A DNA stretch of 64,000 nt from Mycolicibacterium duvalii (GCF_010726645.1 NZ_AP022563.1:2666001-2730000); one strand, 5' to 3'; positions 28,584 to 37,715 are shown, numbered from the stretch's first letter. A program made the numbers and translations. The notes: generated from the letters alone by a model not told the origin.

Positions 28584-30812
28584 TCAGCCGTCCTCGTCCG
28601 CCGCCTCAGCCGGCTGGACCAGCAGCGCCAGACCGTGCAGCGGGGCGATCTCCACGGCGAAGCTGTGCAGGTCGTCGACGGTGGTCAGGTCGTGGCCACT
28701 GAACATGTCCGACACCTGAGCGCCAGGCGGCAGGAACTCCGAGCGCACGCTGCCGGCGATGTGTTCGTTGGCGAAGTTCAGCACGGTCAGCCCCAGCTGT
28801 CCCCCGCCGTCGAGTTCGTGGACCATCACCAGCATTCCGCGATGCGACACCTCGGGGATGTCGACCTGCCGGCTGATGGCGATCCCGTAGTGCGAACGCA
28901 CCTTCAGGATCGCCTGCAGCTGCCGGACGAAGCTGGTGTCATCGGCGAGCTGATCGGGGATCGACCCGTACAGGCAGCGCCCGGCCGGCATCCCGGCCGT
29001 CGACTGCGTGGCACGCGGGTTGGCCCCCATCAGGTCGTGCGCGCCCCGGTTGATCCAGCGTGTGTCACCGCCGGCCACCAGTTCGGCGACCTCGCCGACC
29101 GGCAGGGTGAGCATCCCGCACAAATCCCAGCCCGACAGCGCGAAGACCCCGGGTTGCAGCGCGTTGAACATCGCCAGCAGCAGGTGGGCGCGGCGGATGT
29201 CGTCGATCTCGGTGATCTGGTCGAGATCGACGATGCCCAGAGCCGCACACACCACACTGGCCGTGGTGCAGGCGATTCCGTTCGTCGTGAACGTTCGGTT
29301 GTACGGCGCGTCCGGCCCGGTCAGATGCTCGATCAGGTCACCACGAACACTGGCGGCGATCTGTTCTCCGGTCATCTCGTCGCCCTTGAAGTAGTAGACG
29401 TCGTCGCGGTGACCGTGCTCCCAGTGCAGCAGTTCGTAGGTCAGCTCGTCGTGGTTCTGCAGCGCGTGCACCAGTGAGGCCGGGTCGACGCCGAGATCGA
29501 GGGTGGTGCGCAACGTCAGGCGCAGGAACTCGGTGTCGCCGGTGGCCAGCGCGTGGTGATAGGCGGGCCGGTTGACGAAGTCGTAGGACAGGTCCGCGCC
29601 GGCCTCGCCGATCTGGCGGATGTCGTCGATGGTCAGGTTGAGTTCCTGGAAGGTGAAACCACCGACCTTGCGCACCATGCTCGCGATCAGGTGGTTGGCG
29701 GCCTCCGACAACGGATGGCCCTCCGACCACGCCGAGTTGCCTTCACTGGCCGCCTTCTCCACGCCCAGGAAGCCGTTGGCGTCCAACCGCAGCGCGCCGG
29801 TGCCGAGGTCGGCCAGCGAGTGCAGTGCGTCGCCGATGACCAGCCGCATCCCGGCGAAGGACGGGTCCAGCCAGTTGATCGACGGTTGGCCGTCCTTGAA
29901 GTAGTGCAGATACACCCACCGCCGCTCGACGCCGTCGACGCCGGTGACCGGCCGGGTCACACTCCAGTTGGTCTCCTTGATGCCCTCGGCGTAGAAGATG
30001 ACCCGCTGCAGGCGGCCGATGATGTAGCCGGCCTTGTCCAGCCATTCCTCGGTCTCGGCGTCGATGTTGACCGAGTCCGCCCCGGCCGGGACGTCGGGCA
30101 GCTTGTGCCAGTCGCGGGGGTCGATGTCGACCATGTGATAGATGCCCGGATAGTCGGCGTACTTCATCTCGGCGAGCCGGAAGTCCGCGCCCTTGCCGGT
30201 ATGGCCGGGCACGATGTCGTCGATGATGGTGCCCCCGTACCACGCTGCGGTGGCGCACATCTGGCGGAACTCGTCTTCGGTGCCGAAGGCCGGATCGATC
30301 TGGGTGCCGATCCGGTCGAAGTGGCCGTCCACGCTCGGCGTGTACCGCCAGCCCGAGATGCCGCCCGCGCGTTTGACCGGGCCGGTGTGGACGGCTTCGA
30401 TTCCGATCTCGGCGAACGCCTTCCACATGTCTTCGCTGGCCATCGCTTTGAGAAACGACTCGTCCGGGCGGGTGATCAGGGACAGCGGGTATGCGGTGAA
30501 CCACACCGACGCGGTGTCGACGGCTGCACGCGGGTTGGGGGTGGCGTAGGGGTTCTGCCACATCGAGCCCTGACCGGAGAACTGTGAACTGATCTCGTTG
30601 GCGTCGGCGAGCATCGACTGTGCGCGCAGCCACTCCACATACGCCGGGTTGTTGCCGTTGGCCGGGCCGTCCTGGGCGATGGACCGCCGCGCGAACGGGG
30701 TCTTGACCCGAGGTCGGAAGCGCAGCGTGCGGGGCCGCGCGGGGTGCAGATGTTCGGCATAGGTTGGCTCGACCGGCTCGGGCGCGTCATCGCTGTCGGC
30801 CAACTCCGACAT
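28584..30812 (-). CDS. GH13 trehalose-synthase-like glucosyltransferase
   Basis: A 742-aa enzyme from ATG 30812. GH13 core motifs are intact: [14 protein letters not shown] (region I), [12 protein letters not shown] (nucleophile Asp), FTFQELNL (acid/base Glu) and [12 protein letters not shown] (transition-state Asp). The overall form resembles maltose/trehalose-interconverting TreS-type enzymes, but the N-terminus is longer than in the canonical mycobacterial TreS, so another alpha-glucan transferase is possible. The stop lies 3 bp from the convergent monooxygenase gene. Confidence 0.8.
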   Translation of the reverse strand: MSELADSDDAPEPVEPTYAEHLHPARPRTLRFRPRVKTPFARRSIAQDGPANGNNPAYVEWLRAQSMLADANEISSQFSGQGSMWQNPYATPNPRAAVDTASVWFTAYPLSLITRPDESFLKAMASEDMWKAFAEIGIEAVHTGPVKRAGGISGWRYTPSVDGHFDRIGTQIDPAFGTEDEFRQMCATAAWYGGTIIDDIVPGHTGKGADFRLAEMKYADYPGIYHMVDIDPRDWHKLPDVPAGADSVNIDAETEEWLDKAGYIIGRLQRVIFYAEGIKETNWSVTRPVTGVDGVERRWVYLHYFKDGQPSINWLDPSFAGMRLVIGDALHSLADLGTGALRLDANGFLGVEKAASEGNSAWSEGHPLSEAANHLIASMVRKVGGFTFQELNLTIDDIRQIGEAGADLSYDFVNRPAYHHALATGDTEFLRLTLRTTLDLGVDPASLVHALQNHDELTYELLHWEHGHRDDVYYFKGDEMTGEQIAASVRGDLIEHLTGPDAPYNRTFTTNGIACTTASVVCAALGIVDLDQITEIDDIRRAHLLLAMFNALQPGVFALSGWDLCGMLTLPVGEVAELVAGGDTRWINRGAHDLMGANPRATQSTAGMPAGRCLYGSIPDQLADDTSFVRQLQAILKVRSHYGIAISRQVDIPEVSHRGMLVMVHELDGGGQLGLTVLNFANEHIAGSVRSEFLPPGAQVSDMFSGHDLTTVDDLHSFAVEIAPLHGLALLVQPAEAADEDG

Positions 30813-30932
30813 AACCGTCCTCCTGACTTCCACCTACTGAGTTTCCCCTCGGAGCGGGCACACCGCGATGTGAGGGATTATTGCCCCCGCGCCGCCGGCG
30901 GAAACCGATTGCTGCTCGAGGGCCTGTCGCGG

Positions 30933-31628
30933 TCAGTCGAACAAGCGGTCCAACGCGTCGCGCTCGAGTTCGATCCACCGTCTGACCCGGCGCCGTACCC
31001 CGTCGACCTCGTCGGGGTCCATATGGTGAGCCCCGTCCGGAGTCAGCCGGCAGATGTCCATCGGCCCGCCGACACTGGGTGATGACGCGTCCAGGGCGTC
31101 GAGCACCCGCAGCGCGGCGACCACGCCGTAGTCGAGGTCACGCTCGCTCATCCGGAAGTGGGTGAGCAGCGCGTGGGCCTGTTGGGCCTGCGGCGCGCCA
31201 CTGCCGACGGCCTGGAAGCCGGTCTCCTCGTGGTGCCCGATGAGCCCGTTCGGGTCGAGGTCGACGATGAACGGTTCGTCACCGGAGTAGCCGGCGGCCA
31301 GCACGTAGGTGGCCGGGGTGCCGGCGGTCTCCTGACCGGGCACTTGCGGGATGAATGCGTCGTAGTGGTGCTTCAGTATGGGCAGCACCCTGGCCTGCAG
31401 CGCGTGCCCGATGTTCTTGGATTCGACGATCGCGTCGGCTTCGTCGTGGAAGACCTGTTCGACGTCGTAGAGCACTGCCCGCGAGCCGCTGCCGCCCCAC
31501 GCCGCGTATCGGCCCAGCGAGTGCAACTTCTGGGCCGGGTAGGTCAGCCCGCGACCGGGATCGGTGATCTGCGAATCCGAGGCCAGCACAATGCCGTTCG
31601 CACACCGGATGGCCAGAACGACGGTCAC
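30933..31628 (-). CDS. Proteasome-fold Ntn hydrolase (not PrcA/PrcB)
   Basis: A 231-aa protein starting at GTG 31628, giving (M)TVVLAIRCANGIVLASDSQ. Loss of the initiator would expose Thr as the catalytic N-terminal nucleophile; the Asp in ASDSQ corresponds to the conserved proteasome-fold Asp and KLHSLG carries the conserved Lys. PAP-like packing residues continue in YVLAAGYSGDEPFIVDLDPNG. It is distinct from mycobacterial PrcB, lacking a long propeptide. Whether it assembles and what it cleaves is unknown. Confidence 0.8.
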   Translation of the reverse strand: MTVVLAIRCANGIVLASDSQITDPGRGLTYPAQKLHSLGRYAAWGGSGSRAVLYDVEQVFHDEADAIVESKNIGHALQARVLPILKHHYDAFIPQVPGQETAGTPATYVLAAGYSGDEPFIVDLDPNGLIGHHEETGFQAVGSGAPQAQQAHALLTHFRMSERDLDYGVVAALRVLDALDASSPSVGGPMDICRLTPDGAHHMDPDEVDGVRRRVRRWIELERDALDRLFD

Positions 31629-31737
31629 GCTGCAACTCTTTTCGGCACGGGCATGAATCGATGGTCTCACGGCCGGAACGGCACCTGGGTGGAGCCAACC
31701 GGGGACCGGAGGAGCCTGATCGACCACACTGAGTGCC

Positions 31738-32631
31738 ATGACGGAACTCGGCGCGGCCCGCGTAGCGGTGTACCTCGACTTCGACAACATCGTGATCTCG
31801 CGGTACGACCAGGTCAACGGCCGTAACTCGTTTCAGCGCGACAAGGCCAAGGGCCTGGAGGAATACCCGGACCGCCTGACCCGCGCCACGGTCGACGTCG
31901 GGGCCATCATCGACTTCGCGTCGTCGTTCGGCACCTTGGTGCTGACCCGGGCCTACGCCGATTGGTCAGCCGAGATCAATGCCGCCTACCGCGGGCAACT
32001 CGTCGGTCGCGCCGTGGACCTGGTCCAGCTGTTCCCGGCAGCGGCGTACGGCAAGAACGGCGCCGACATCCGGCTGGCCGTCGACGCGGTCGAGGACATG
32101 TTCCGGTTGCCGGACCTGACGCACGTGGTGATCGTCGGCGGGGACTCCGACTACATCGCGCTGGCGCAGCGATGCAAACGGCTGGGACGTTACGTCGTCG
32201 GCATCGGTGTGGCCGGGTCGTCGAGCCGCATGTTGGCGGCGGCCTGCGACGAGTTCGTCACCTACGACGCACTGCCAGGGATCCCGGTGTTCGAGCCCCC
32301 GCCGCCCGCCGACGACGAACCCGGCCCGAAGCGGCGCAGCGGGCGGAAGAAGTCTGTCGAGCCGTCCGAGGCAGCCGATGACGAACCCGATCCGCAGGTC
32401 GCGGCCACCGGGCTGCTGACCCGCGCGCTGCGCATCGGCATGGAGAAAGACGATGCCGACTGGCTGCACAACTCTGCGGTGAAGGCGCAGATGAAGCGGA
32501 TGGATCCGTCGTTCAGCGAGAAATCCCTGGGATTCAAATCGTTCAGCGAGTTCCTGCGGTCCCGCGCCGAGGTGGTCGACCTCGACGAAAGCTCGACCAC
32601 CCGGATGGTGCGGCTGAAGGACAAGGCGTGA
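31738..32631 (+). CDS. NYN-domain protein with C-terminal LOTUS/OST-HTH domain
   Basis: A 297-aa protein. The NYN (PIN-like nuclease) domain spans residues 1-170 with AVYLDFDNIV, ADIRLAVDAVEDM and VVIVGGDSDYIALAQRC holding its acidic active-site residues. A Lys/Glu-rich linker (about 185-215) leads to a LOTUS-like winged helix (LLTRALRIGMEKDDADWLHNS to the end), which in the family binds RNA. It is probably an RNA-processing or decay factor. It ends next to the terminator and attL. Confidence 0.87.
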   Translation: MTELGAARVAVYLDFDNIVISRYDQVNGRNSFQRDKAKGLEEYPDRLTRATVDVGAIIDFASSFGTLVLTRAYADWSAEINAAYRGQLVGRAVDLVQLFPAAAYGKNGADIRLAVDAVEDMFRLPDLTHVVIVGGDSDYIALAQRCKRLGRYVVGIGVAGSSSRMLAAACDEFVTYDALPGIPVFEPPPPADDEPGPKRRSGRKKSVEPSEAADDEPDPQVAATGLLTRALRIGMEKDDADWLHNSAVKAQMKRMDPSFSEKSLGFKSFSEFLRSRAEVVDLDESSTTRMVRLKDKA

Positions 32632-32641
32632 CGGGACACAA

Positions 32642-32673
32642 AGCAGGGCAGAGACTCTCGTCTCTGCCCTGCT
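32642..32673. terminator. Rho-independent-like hairpin beside attL
   Basis: A 13-bp perfect stem (AGCAGGGCAGAGA / TCTCTGCCCTGCT, loop CTCTCG). It terminates the NYN gene on the plus strand. On the minus strand it sits where the original ssrA terminator would have been before integration. Confidence 0.75.
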
Positions 32674-32681
32674 CTTCTCCG

Positions 32682-32702
32682 GTGGAGCTGCCGGGAATTG
32701 AA
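32682..32702. repeat. attL: displaced 3' end of ssrA
   Basis: Twenty-one bases identical to the tmRNA T-arm/acceptor end at 61098-61118, starting GTGGAGCTGCCGGG. Identity stops at the next base. This copy is not attached to any tmRNA body. Confidence 0.88.
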
Positions 32703-33326
32703 ACCGGTGCAATTTTCGCACTGAGCTGCAAGTATCCCGCTACTGAACACCTGAAACACGCGGAAACGACGCCCCGCGACCTGCGGCAACAGCGAGAGTT
32801 GTTGATGCCATCAACGCCATCACACCCCCGCGCCGCCAAGCGGGTAGCACGTAGCTTTTCCGCGACTAGCCCCGGTCTTGTTGGGATCACCCCGCGCCAG
32901 CGGGGAGCACTTCGATGAGGTCAGCGACGACGGTGTGGTGCGCCATGCGGCAACCCACGTGTCGATCGGCCAGCTCAGAACCGCACCGACCCACAAGATC
33001 AATCTAGAACGTATTCGCTACCACCGAGACCACTACCTTGTCTGTCTAGAGGAAGGCTCCAAGACGACTGAGCAGTTGCCCAAAAGCTGGGGGCTCCAGC
33101 CGACCGTAGGTAGTCCCTGATGCTGACGAGCGGCAGCCTTCACGATCCGCTGCGCTGTCCGGTAATCGATCCGACTCCTTCGCGGCGGCGTGGATCCACG
33201 CGCCAGAGCGGTGTGCCGCGAGCACTGTGACCACCGTGTCGGCGGGCTGCGTCGTGACGCCGGATGCAGGCGTAGTTGCGATCTCCATTGGAAGCGCTCG
33301 GCTGGGCTCAGGCATAGGCTGCCGCT
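32703..33326. other. Gene-poor left end of the element
   Basis: Besides the CRISPR-like repeats (see separate entry) I see no convincing gene. A decayed minus-strand frame may lie at 33033-33315: the stretch AWIHAAAKES in one frame continues as DYRTAQRIVKAAARQHQGL in another, suggesting a frameshifted small DNA-binding protein. A plus-strand open frame at 32878-33120 has no credible start. Confidence 0.4.
32821..32910. CRISPR. Orphan type I-E-like CRISPR repeat with one degenerate copy
   Basis: At 32883-32910 lies GGGATCACCCCGCGCCAGCG followed by GGGAGCAC. Its reverse complement begins GTGCTCCCCGC and ends GATCCC, as in actinobacterial type I-E repeats (one base shorter than 29). A degenerate copy ends at 32848 (GCGGGTAGCAC), exactly 62 bp before the end of the good copy, which is the normal I-E repeat-plus-spacer period. 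No third repeat is found 62 bp further right and no cas gene is in the window. Confidence 0.45.
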
Positions 33327-34199
33327 ATGGATCTTGAACAAAGACCCAGTTGGTCGAAGGGTGATCTGCGCCGCCTCGGGGAAGCCCTAGTCATCGACAG
33401 AGCCGCGACCCCGGACGACTGCCCCTCATATGGCGAGGTGATGCTCTGGCACAACGAACTCGCGACTGAGGCCGCGATAAGAATCGCGACCGAGCTGTGG
33501 GCCGCGACGCCGCCGAACCAGCTGTCGATAACTGCGCGGGCAAAGACGGTCGACACGCTCGTGCAAAAGTTGCAGCGTCAGACGACCTTAAAACTCGGTC
33601 AGGTGCAAGACCTCGCCGGTGTGCGCGTCGACGCCGACATGGTCCTCACACATCAAACGGAACTCGCGGAACATATCGCCGAACACTTCGGCGCCGCCCG
33701 ATCAAGAATCAAAGATATGCGCGAGACTCCACACAGCGGATACAGAGCAGTTCATGTTTGGCTCGCCCTACCCGCTGGTCGTGTCGAGGTGCAGATCAGG
33801 ACCCTCGCTCAAAGTGAGTGGGCGAACGCCTACGAGGACTTCGCCGAGCTGTTGGGCCGCGGCATCCGCTACGGCGAAAGACACGAGAACGCTGACGTCC
33901 GCTTGGTTGTCGATAAGATGCACAGGGTTTCCGAGATCATTGCGCTGCGTGAAAAGGTTATCGACGCAGCGTGGGAAGCAGAGCGCGCCATCGAAGAGTT
34001 GGCTGCTGAAGCGGCGTTGGACCCGATGGACAGCCTTGTCAATGAGAACGGCTTGAACACTGCCCAGGTAGTTGGGCTAGGGCGTGCGCAGCTCGCGGAA
34101 CTCTCAGAAACACTTCTCAAAGTGAGGAGCCAGATAGAGCTTTTCGTTCAGATTCTCCGCGAACTGCGCCGTGACTTACAAGAAGAGGAAGAGGTCTGA
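33327..34199 (+). CDS. RelA/SpoT-domain nucleotide synthetase, toxSAS-like
   Basis: A 290-aa protein with a single RelA/SpoT nucleotidyltransferase domain (about residues 60-200): VQDLAGVRVDAD, the GYRAVHVWL substrate motif and the VEVQIRTLAQSEWANAYEDF motif. The (p)ppGpp-hydrolase (HD), TGS and ACT domains of long Rel are absent, and it is longer than housekeeping small synthetases through a helical C-terminal tail. Small synthetases paired with a short partner on mobile DNA are often toxSAS toxins making ppApp or pyrophosphorylating tRNA. The partner gene starts 1 bp after the stop. Toxicity is inferred. Confidence 0.82.
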   Translation: MDLEQRPSWSKGDLRRLGEALVIDRAATPDDCPSYGEVMLWHNELATEAAIRIATELWAATPPNQLSITARAKTVDTLVQKLQRQTTLKLGQVQDLAGVRVDADMVLTHQTELAEHIAEHFGAARSRIKDMRETPHSGYRAVHVWLALPAGRVEVQIRTLAQSEWANAYEDFAELLGRGIRYGERHENADVRLVVDKMHRVSEIIALREKVIDAAWEAERAIEELAAEAALDPMDSLVNENGLNTAQVVGLGRAQLAELSETLLKVRSQIELFVQILRELRRDLQEEEEV

Positions 34200-34200
34200 G

Positions 34201-34419
34201 ATGCGAGGCTTCGTGATCCAATTCAATCGCCGCACAGGCAACCGCCGTGTCACCGAGTTCGCCACCCCTCACGAGGCGATGGAGTACAGGCTGCAGATGG
34301 ACGCTGAGCGGGTCGACGAGGACATCGAGATCGTGGCCCTGATCAGCGAGTCACTTGAGACTGTCCGGCGCACGCATTCGCGCTATTTCACCGGCCAGGA
34401 ACTCCCTGCGAGCCGCTAG
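34201..34419 (+). CDS. Small partner of the RelA/SpoT protein, candidate antitoxin
   Basis: A 72-aa protein from ATG 34201, one base after the upstream stop; the purine-rich AGAAGAGGAAGAGG inside the synthetase gene acts as its ribosome site. It has a basic N-terminus (FVIQFNRRTGNRRVTEF) and an acidic middle (DAERVDEDIEIVALISES). I recognise no family. The strict coupling suggests the two products act together, as in toxin-antitoxin pairs where toxin precedes antitoxin. Confidence 0.68.
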   Translation: MRGFVIQFNRRTGNRRVTEFATPHEAMEYRLQMDAERVDEDIEIVALISESLETVRRTHSRYFTGQELPASR

Positions 34420-34687
34420 TTCCTCGCGATACTCGACGACCCTCAGCGAGTGATCGCTGCGCCATGGCGATCCACGACGCCGTGCAGACACTGAGCGTCG
34501 AGGTGCGCGCCTGGTTGCACACCGCCGAGTGCGAAATCCGCGGAACTCACCCGACTCAAGAGTGTGCCCGGCGATGGGGCTCTTCGCCGCCGCGCCTCCG
34601 TAGCGGCAGGTTGCGGCACAACTCATCTCGCCCGGCCCGGGCAAGTACACGTACCGGCTAACAACCCGACTCGTCAGGGCTGACTCT

Positions 34688-35269
34688 TCAGCCAAGATGG
34701 ACCGGGATGTCATGAGCATCGTCGGCCAGATACCGATACACGGTGGCCCGCGAAACCCCGAGCATCTTCGCGATGTCGGTGACCGCGATGCCCTTCTCTC
34801 GTAGGCTACGAGCCTTCGCGGCATCGGCGTCGTCAACCTTGCGCGGACGGCCACCCCTGCGTCCGTTGGCGGCTGCGGCAGCGAGTCCGGCCCGGGTGCG
34901 CTCGATCATGGTGTCGCGCTCTAGCTGAGCGAAGGCGGCCATGATCGTCAGCATCGCCTTGCCCATCGGGCCGTCGGTGTGAAGGCCCTCCGTCAAGCTG
35001 CGGAAGCCAACGCCGCGAGCGGTCAACTCCTCGACCACGGCGAGCACGTGCTGGGTGTTGCGCCCCAGGCGGTCGAGCTTCCAGACCGTGAGGACATCCC
35101 CTTCGCGGAGGTGGTCCAGGCATGCGTCAAGCTGCGCCCGACTTGACGTCGAGCCACTCACGCCGTGGTCGGTAAAGACGCGAGCTGCCCCGGCATCGCG
35201 GAGCGCATCGAGTTGAAGCTGGGGGTTCTGGTCGGTGGTGCTGACCCTTGCGTATCCAATGATTGCCAT
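34688..35269 (-). CDS. Serine recombinase (resolvase/invertase family), copy 1
   Basis: A 193-aa small serine recombinase. The catalytic serine is in YARVSTTDQNPQLQ; the arginine motif WKLDRLGRN and the E-helix GPMGKAMLTIMAAFAQLERD are intact. A C-terminal HTH (TDIAKMLGVSRATVYRYL) completes the family layout. Inverted GTCTC/GAGAC sites lie directly upstream. It points away from the ATPase-PIN pair and could be the remnant of the transposon that brought it. Confidence 0.9.
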   Translation of the reverse strand: MAIIGYARVSTTDQNPQLQLDALRDAGAARVFTDHGVSGSTSSRAQLDACLDHLREGDVLTVWKLDRLGRNTQHVLAVVEELTARGVGFRSLTEGLHTDGPMGKAMLTIMAAFAQLERDTMIERTRAGLAAAAANGRRGGRPRKVDDADAAKARSLREKGIAVTDIAKMLGVSRATVYRYLADDAHDIPVHLG

Positions 35270-35279
35270 CGCGTCCCTG

Positions 35280-35422
35280 TCTCACAATTCCGTACTGTTC
35301 TAGGTTATGAGAATACTGGTTATGAGACGGGTTTTCAAGACAGCCGACCGCAGCGTTCGCCCCGTCTGCTTCGACCCCGCAAGCGAACCGCCGCAGTCTC
35401 ATCAACCCATCGTTTACGAGAC
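35280..35422. promoter_or_regulatory. res-like site of serine recombinase 1
   Basis: Inverted arms GTCTCA (35280-35285) and TGAGAC (35324-35329) enclose a 50-bp block; a second pair GTCTC (35396-35400) and GAGAC (35418-35422) encloses 27 bp. The layout parallels the site upstream of the second recombinase. Confidence 0.5.
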
Positions 35423-35505
35423 GCGACGCCTGCAGGCGGAACTGGCACGTCTCTGCTCCGATAAGCTCGCGAGACGTCGCTCAGGAAACGGAGGAGGGCA
35501 TAAGC

Positions 35506-36813
35506 ATGGCCCAGGCCGAGTTGACGGAGCTGCGGCTGTACGCCTTCAAGAGCGTGCGGAAAGCAACCATCCCGATTAACTCGCTGACTCTCATCGTTGG
35601 TCGAAACGGGTCCGGCAAGTCCAACGTCCTTGATGGCCTGACCGTGCTATCTGCCTTGGCCGCAGGGGGCGATCTTCGCGACGCTCTCGATGGCGGACGC
35701 GGCGGACCCGTCGTCAGAGGCGGCTCCGAAGGCTGCGCGCCCCTTGGCGAATCATCGTTCCAGATCGGATGCACCGTTGCGTATGAAGGGAGGGAGTACT
35801 TCCTTGACCTCGACGTTCAAGTAACCCCTATGGTCCAGGTCAGGTCTGAACGGCTGTGGGCTACGCGACCATCAGGGATCAAGAAGGGCGAGCCGATCGA
35901 CTACCTCAAGTCGGATCCGCCAGACCCACACTCGGCAGACATTTCAGTCCGATGGCATAACGAGAAGCGCGGCGTCAACCCGGCCATCACGATGCGCGCC
36001 AACCAATTGCTGACGTCGCAGGCAGCCACTCGCGTTCCAGCGACCACCCAAGCCGGACGCAAAGTCCACGAAGTGGCTGCGGCGATGCTTGCCGCCATCT
36101 CGGGCATCTTCATCCTCGATCCGGTGCCGCATCAAATGCGGGAGTACGTCCCCGAACGTGACAACGTCCTGCGTCGGAATGCGGACAACCTGTCTGCCGT
36201 GCTGAGGCGGCTCTCCTCCGAGTCGAAAGTAAGACACTCACTTCTGGAGATGACCCGCCAGCTTTCAGAGGCGCAGGTCTCCAACCTTGCCTCGGTTTCG
36301 AGCGAACTCGGAGACGTGATGGTGACAATCGAGGAGAAGATCGGCGGCACCACCCAGCCGGTGTCTGCTCGCCTTATGAGCGATGGCACGTTGCGATTTT
36401 TGGCCATCGTTGCAGCCTTGTTGGATAGCCCGGCGCGCTCGTCCAGCGAAATCAGCAGCGGAAGAGTGCTGGTTGCGGAGGAACTCGAAAATGGGCTCCA
36501 TCCTTCGCAGGCCGCGCTGCTACTCGATCGACTGAAGCAGACTGCCGTCGACCGCCAGACGCGAACGGTCGCCACCACTCATAGTCCGGCCATCCTGGAT
36601 GCGCTCACCGGCGACGACCATCGCTCCGTTATGGTGTCCACCCGTGACGCCGAAGGTTGGAGCCGTGTCGATCGCCTCACAGACCTCCCCGGTTATTTCG
36701 AAGTCGTCGGTCAGACATCTCTAGGAGACAGCGCCGTCCATGACCGAGTGCGTCCGCAACCTGTCGATCGCGACAGAATGTTCAGCACCCTCAGCACGAT
36801 CTTCGGCACCTAA
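35506..36813 (+). CDS. OLD/AAA_21-like ATPase of a two-gene candidate defence system
   Basis: A 435-aa ABC/SMC-type ATPase. Walker A GRNGSGKSN is at residues 32-40; the signature-like SDGTLRFLAIVAALL is near 285-300; Walker B VLVAEELENGLHPSQ near 320; and the switch VATTHSPAIL near 360. This fits the AAA_21/OLD-like group used as sensors in PARIS, Gabija and related systems. There is no TOPRIM domain at its C-terminus. GGAGGAGGG provides a strong ribosome site. Its stop overlaps the start of the PIN gene (TAATG), so the two are made in fixed ratio. Confidence 0.85.
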   Translation: MAQAELTELRLYAFKSVRKATIPINSLTLIVGRNGSGKSNVLDGLTVLSALAAGGDLRDALDGGRGGPVVRGGSEGCAPLGESSFQIGCTVAYEGREYFLDLDVQVTPMVQVRSERLWATRPSGIKKGEPIDYLKSDPPDPHSADISVRWHNEKRGVNPAITMRANQLLTSQAATRVPATTQAGRKVHEVAAAMLAAISGIFILDPVPHQMREYVPERDNVLRRNADNLSAVLRRLSSESKVRHSLLEMTRQLSEAQVSNLASVSSELGDVMVTIEEKIGGTTQPVSARLMSDGTLRFLAIVAALLDSPARSSSEISSGRVLVAEELENGLHPSQAALLLDRLKQTAVDRQTRTVATTHSPAILDALTGDDHRSVMVSTRDAEGWSRVDRLTDLPGYFEVVGQTSLGDSAVHDRVRPQPVDRDRMFSTLSTIFGT

Positions 36814-37289
36814 TGCCGGGCGTAGACGTCCTATTCATCGACACCAGCGTCCTGTGCAACTTGCTTAGAGTGCCCGGTCGCTGTGAGCGGGCCGAGGAAA
36901 TGCAGGAACTGTTCTACGAGCACGTGAACAACAACGTGAACTTCGTTCTTCCCATCACCAGCATCATCGAGACGGGCAACTTCATCCAACAGTGCACCGG
37001 TGATCGCTACGCTGCTGCCAACCGCTTCCGGATGGCGCTTGAGGCCGCCGCCGAATCAAGTCCACCCTGGGTCATACACAGGATGAACTGGGATGAGGAG
37101 TTCATCACCGCGCTGATCGCAGGTGACTCCACCGGATCGACACTTGTGCACCACTTCACGAATAAGCTCCTCGGCGCAGGTGACCTATCCATCCTTATCG
37201 AGCGGGACCTGTTCGCCGCCAGTCGCGCCGTGGGGTCCGTGGAGATATGGACCATTGACGAGAAGCTCGATTCATACCGCCGTGCGTGA
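36813..37289 (+). CDS. PIN-like nuclease paired with the ATPase
   Basis: A 158-aa protein translationally coupled to the ATPase by TAATG. PIN-type acidic residues are in the expected order: Asp10 in LFIDTSVL, Glu53 in IIETGNF, Asp124 in GAGDLSIL and Asp149 in IWTIDEKL. PIN domains are Mg-dependent ribonucleases. I infer an effector held or triggered by the ATPase, the arrangement seen in PARIS (ATPase + TOPRIM nuclease) with a different nuclease fold. VapC toxin is an alternative, but there is no VapB-like antitoxin and the ATPase is the only partner. Confidence 0.78.
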   Translation: MPGVDVLFIDTSVLCNLLRVPGRCERAEEMQELFYEHVNNNVNFVLPITSIIETGNFIQQCTGDRYAAANRFRMALEAAAESSPPWVIHRMNWDEEFITALIAGDSTGSTLVHHFTNKLLGAGDLSILIERDLFAASRAVGSVEIWTIDEKLDSYRRA

Positions 37290-37298
37290 TGCACCGGG

Positions 37299-37526
37299 TT
37301 GACCCATGTCGCTGAGTGGCGGCCAGGGTGCTCGTGGCTGACTCCAGCTCACCACATTAGGGACGCAGGGCTACATGGAAGTGTGGGGGTCGTCCACCCG
37401 CAACGTTCATTCACGGTCCAGCTCGGATTATACGAGTCTCCGTACAGCGACTTCGCGGTCACCGGGCCGGAGGCGATGTTCACCGAAGACGATGTCGACA
37501 ACATCGTCGAGATCTCAACACGGTGA
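37299..37526 (+). CDS. Possible small gene after the PIN nuclease
   Basis: A 75-codon frame from TTG, 9 bp after the PIN stop. The second half (LYESPYSDFAVTGPEAMFTEDDVDNIVEIS) reads like protein, the first half less so, and no ribosome site is clear. It may be a decayed third gene of the cassette. Confidence 0.3.
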   Translation: MTHVAEWRPGCSWLTPAHHIRDAGLHGSVGVVHPQRSFTVQLGLYESPYSDFAVTGPEAMFTEDDVDNIVEISTR

Positions 37527-37715
37527 AGGCAACGCGATGCCCGCCGACCAGGCAATCTGACTTACTGAGCGGTTGAGGGCGTAGACCTTAACGAGATTCT
37601 GGGCGTCTACCAGCATTCCAGTCTTTTTCGCGGCGATCGTCGACGACGACAGCATGCTGCGGTCGTAGGCAGTTGCCCAAGGTCGGTTCCGAACGGCGGA
37701 TGTGCCTCTTCGAGC

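Noticed and set aside
32878..33120. 80-codon plus-strand open frame near attL
   Set aside because: TTG start without a ribosome site, and its first codons are the CRISPR-like repeat itself.
33046..33315. Intact minus-strand gene left of the RelA/SpoT gene
   Set aside because: Protein-like stretches fall in two different frames; at best a decayed gene.
36813..37289. VapC-type toxin of a VapBC pair
   Set aside because: No VapB-like antitoxin precedes it; the only coupled partner is the ATPase.
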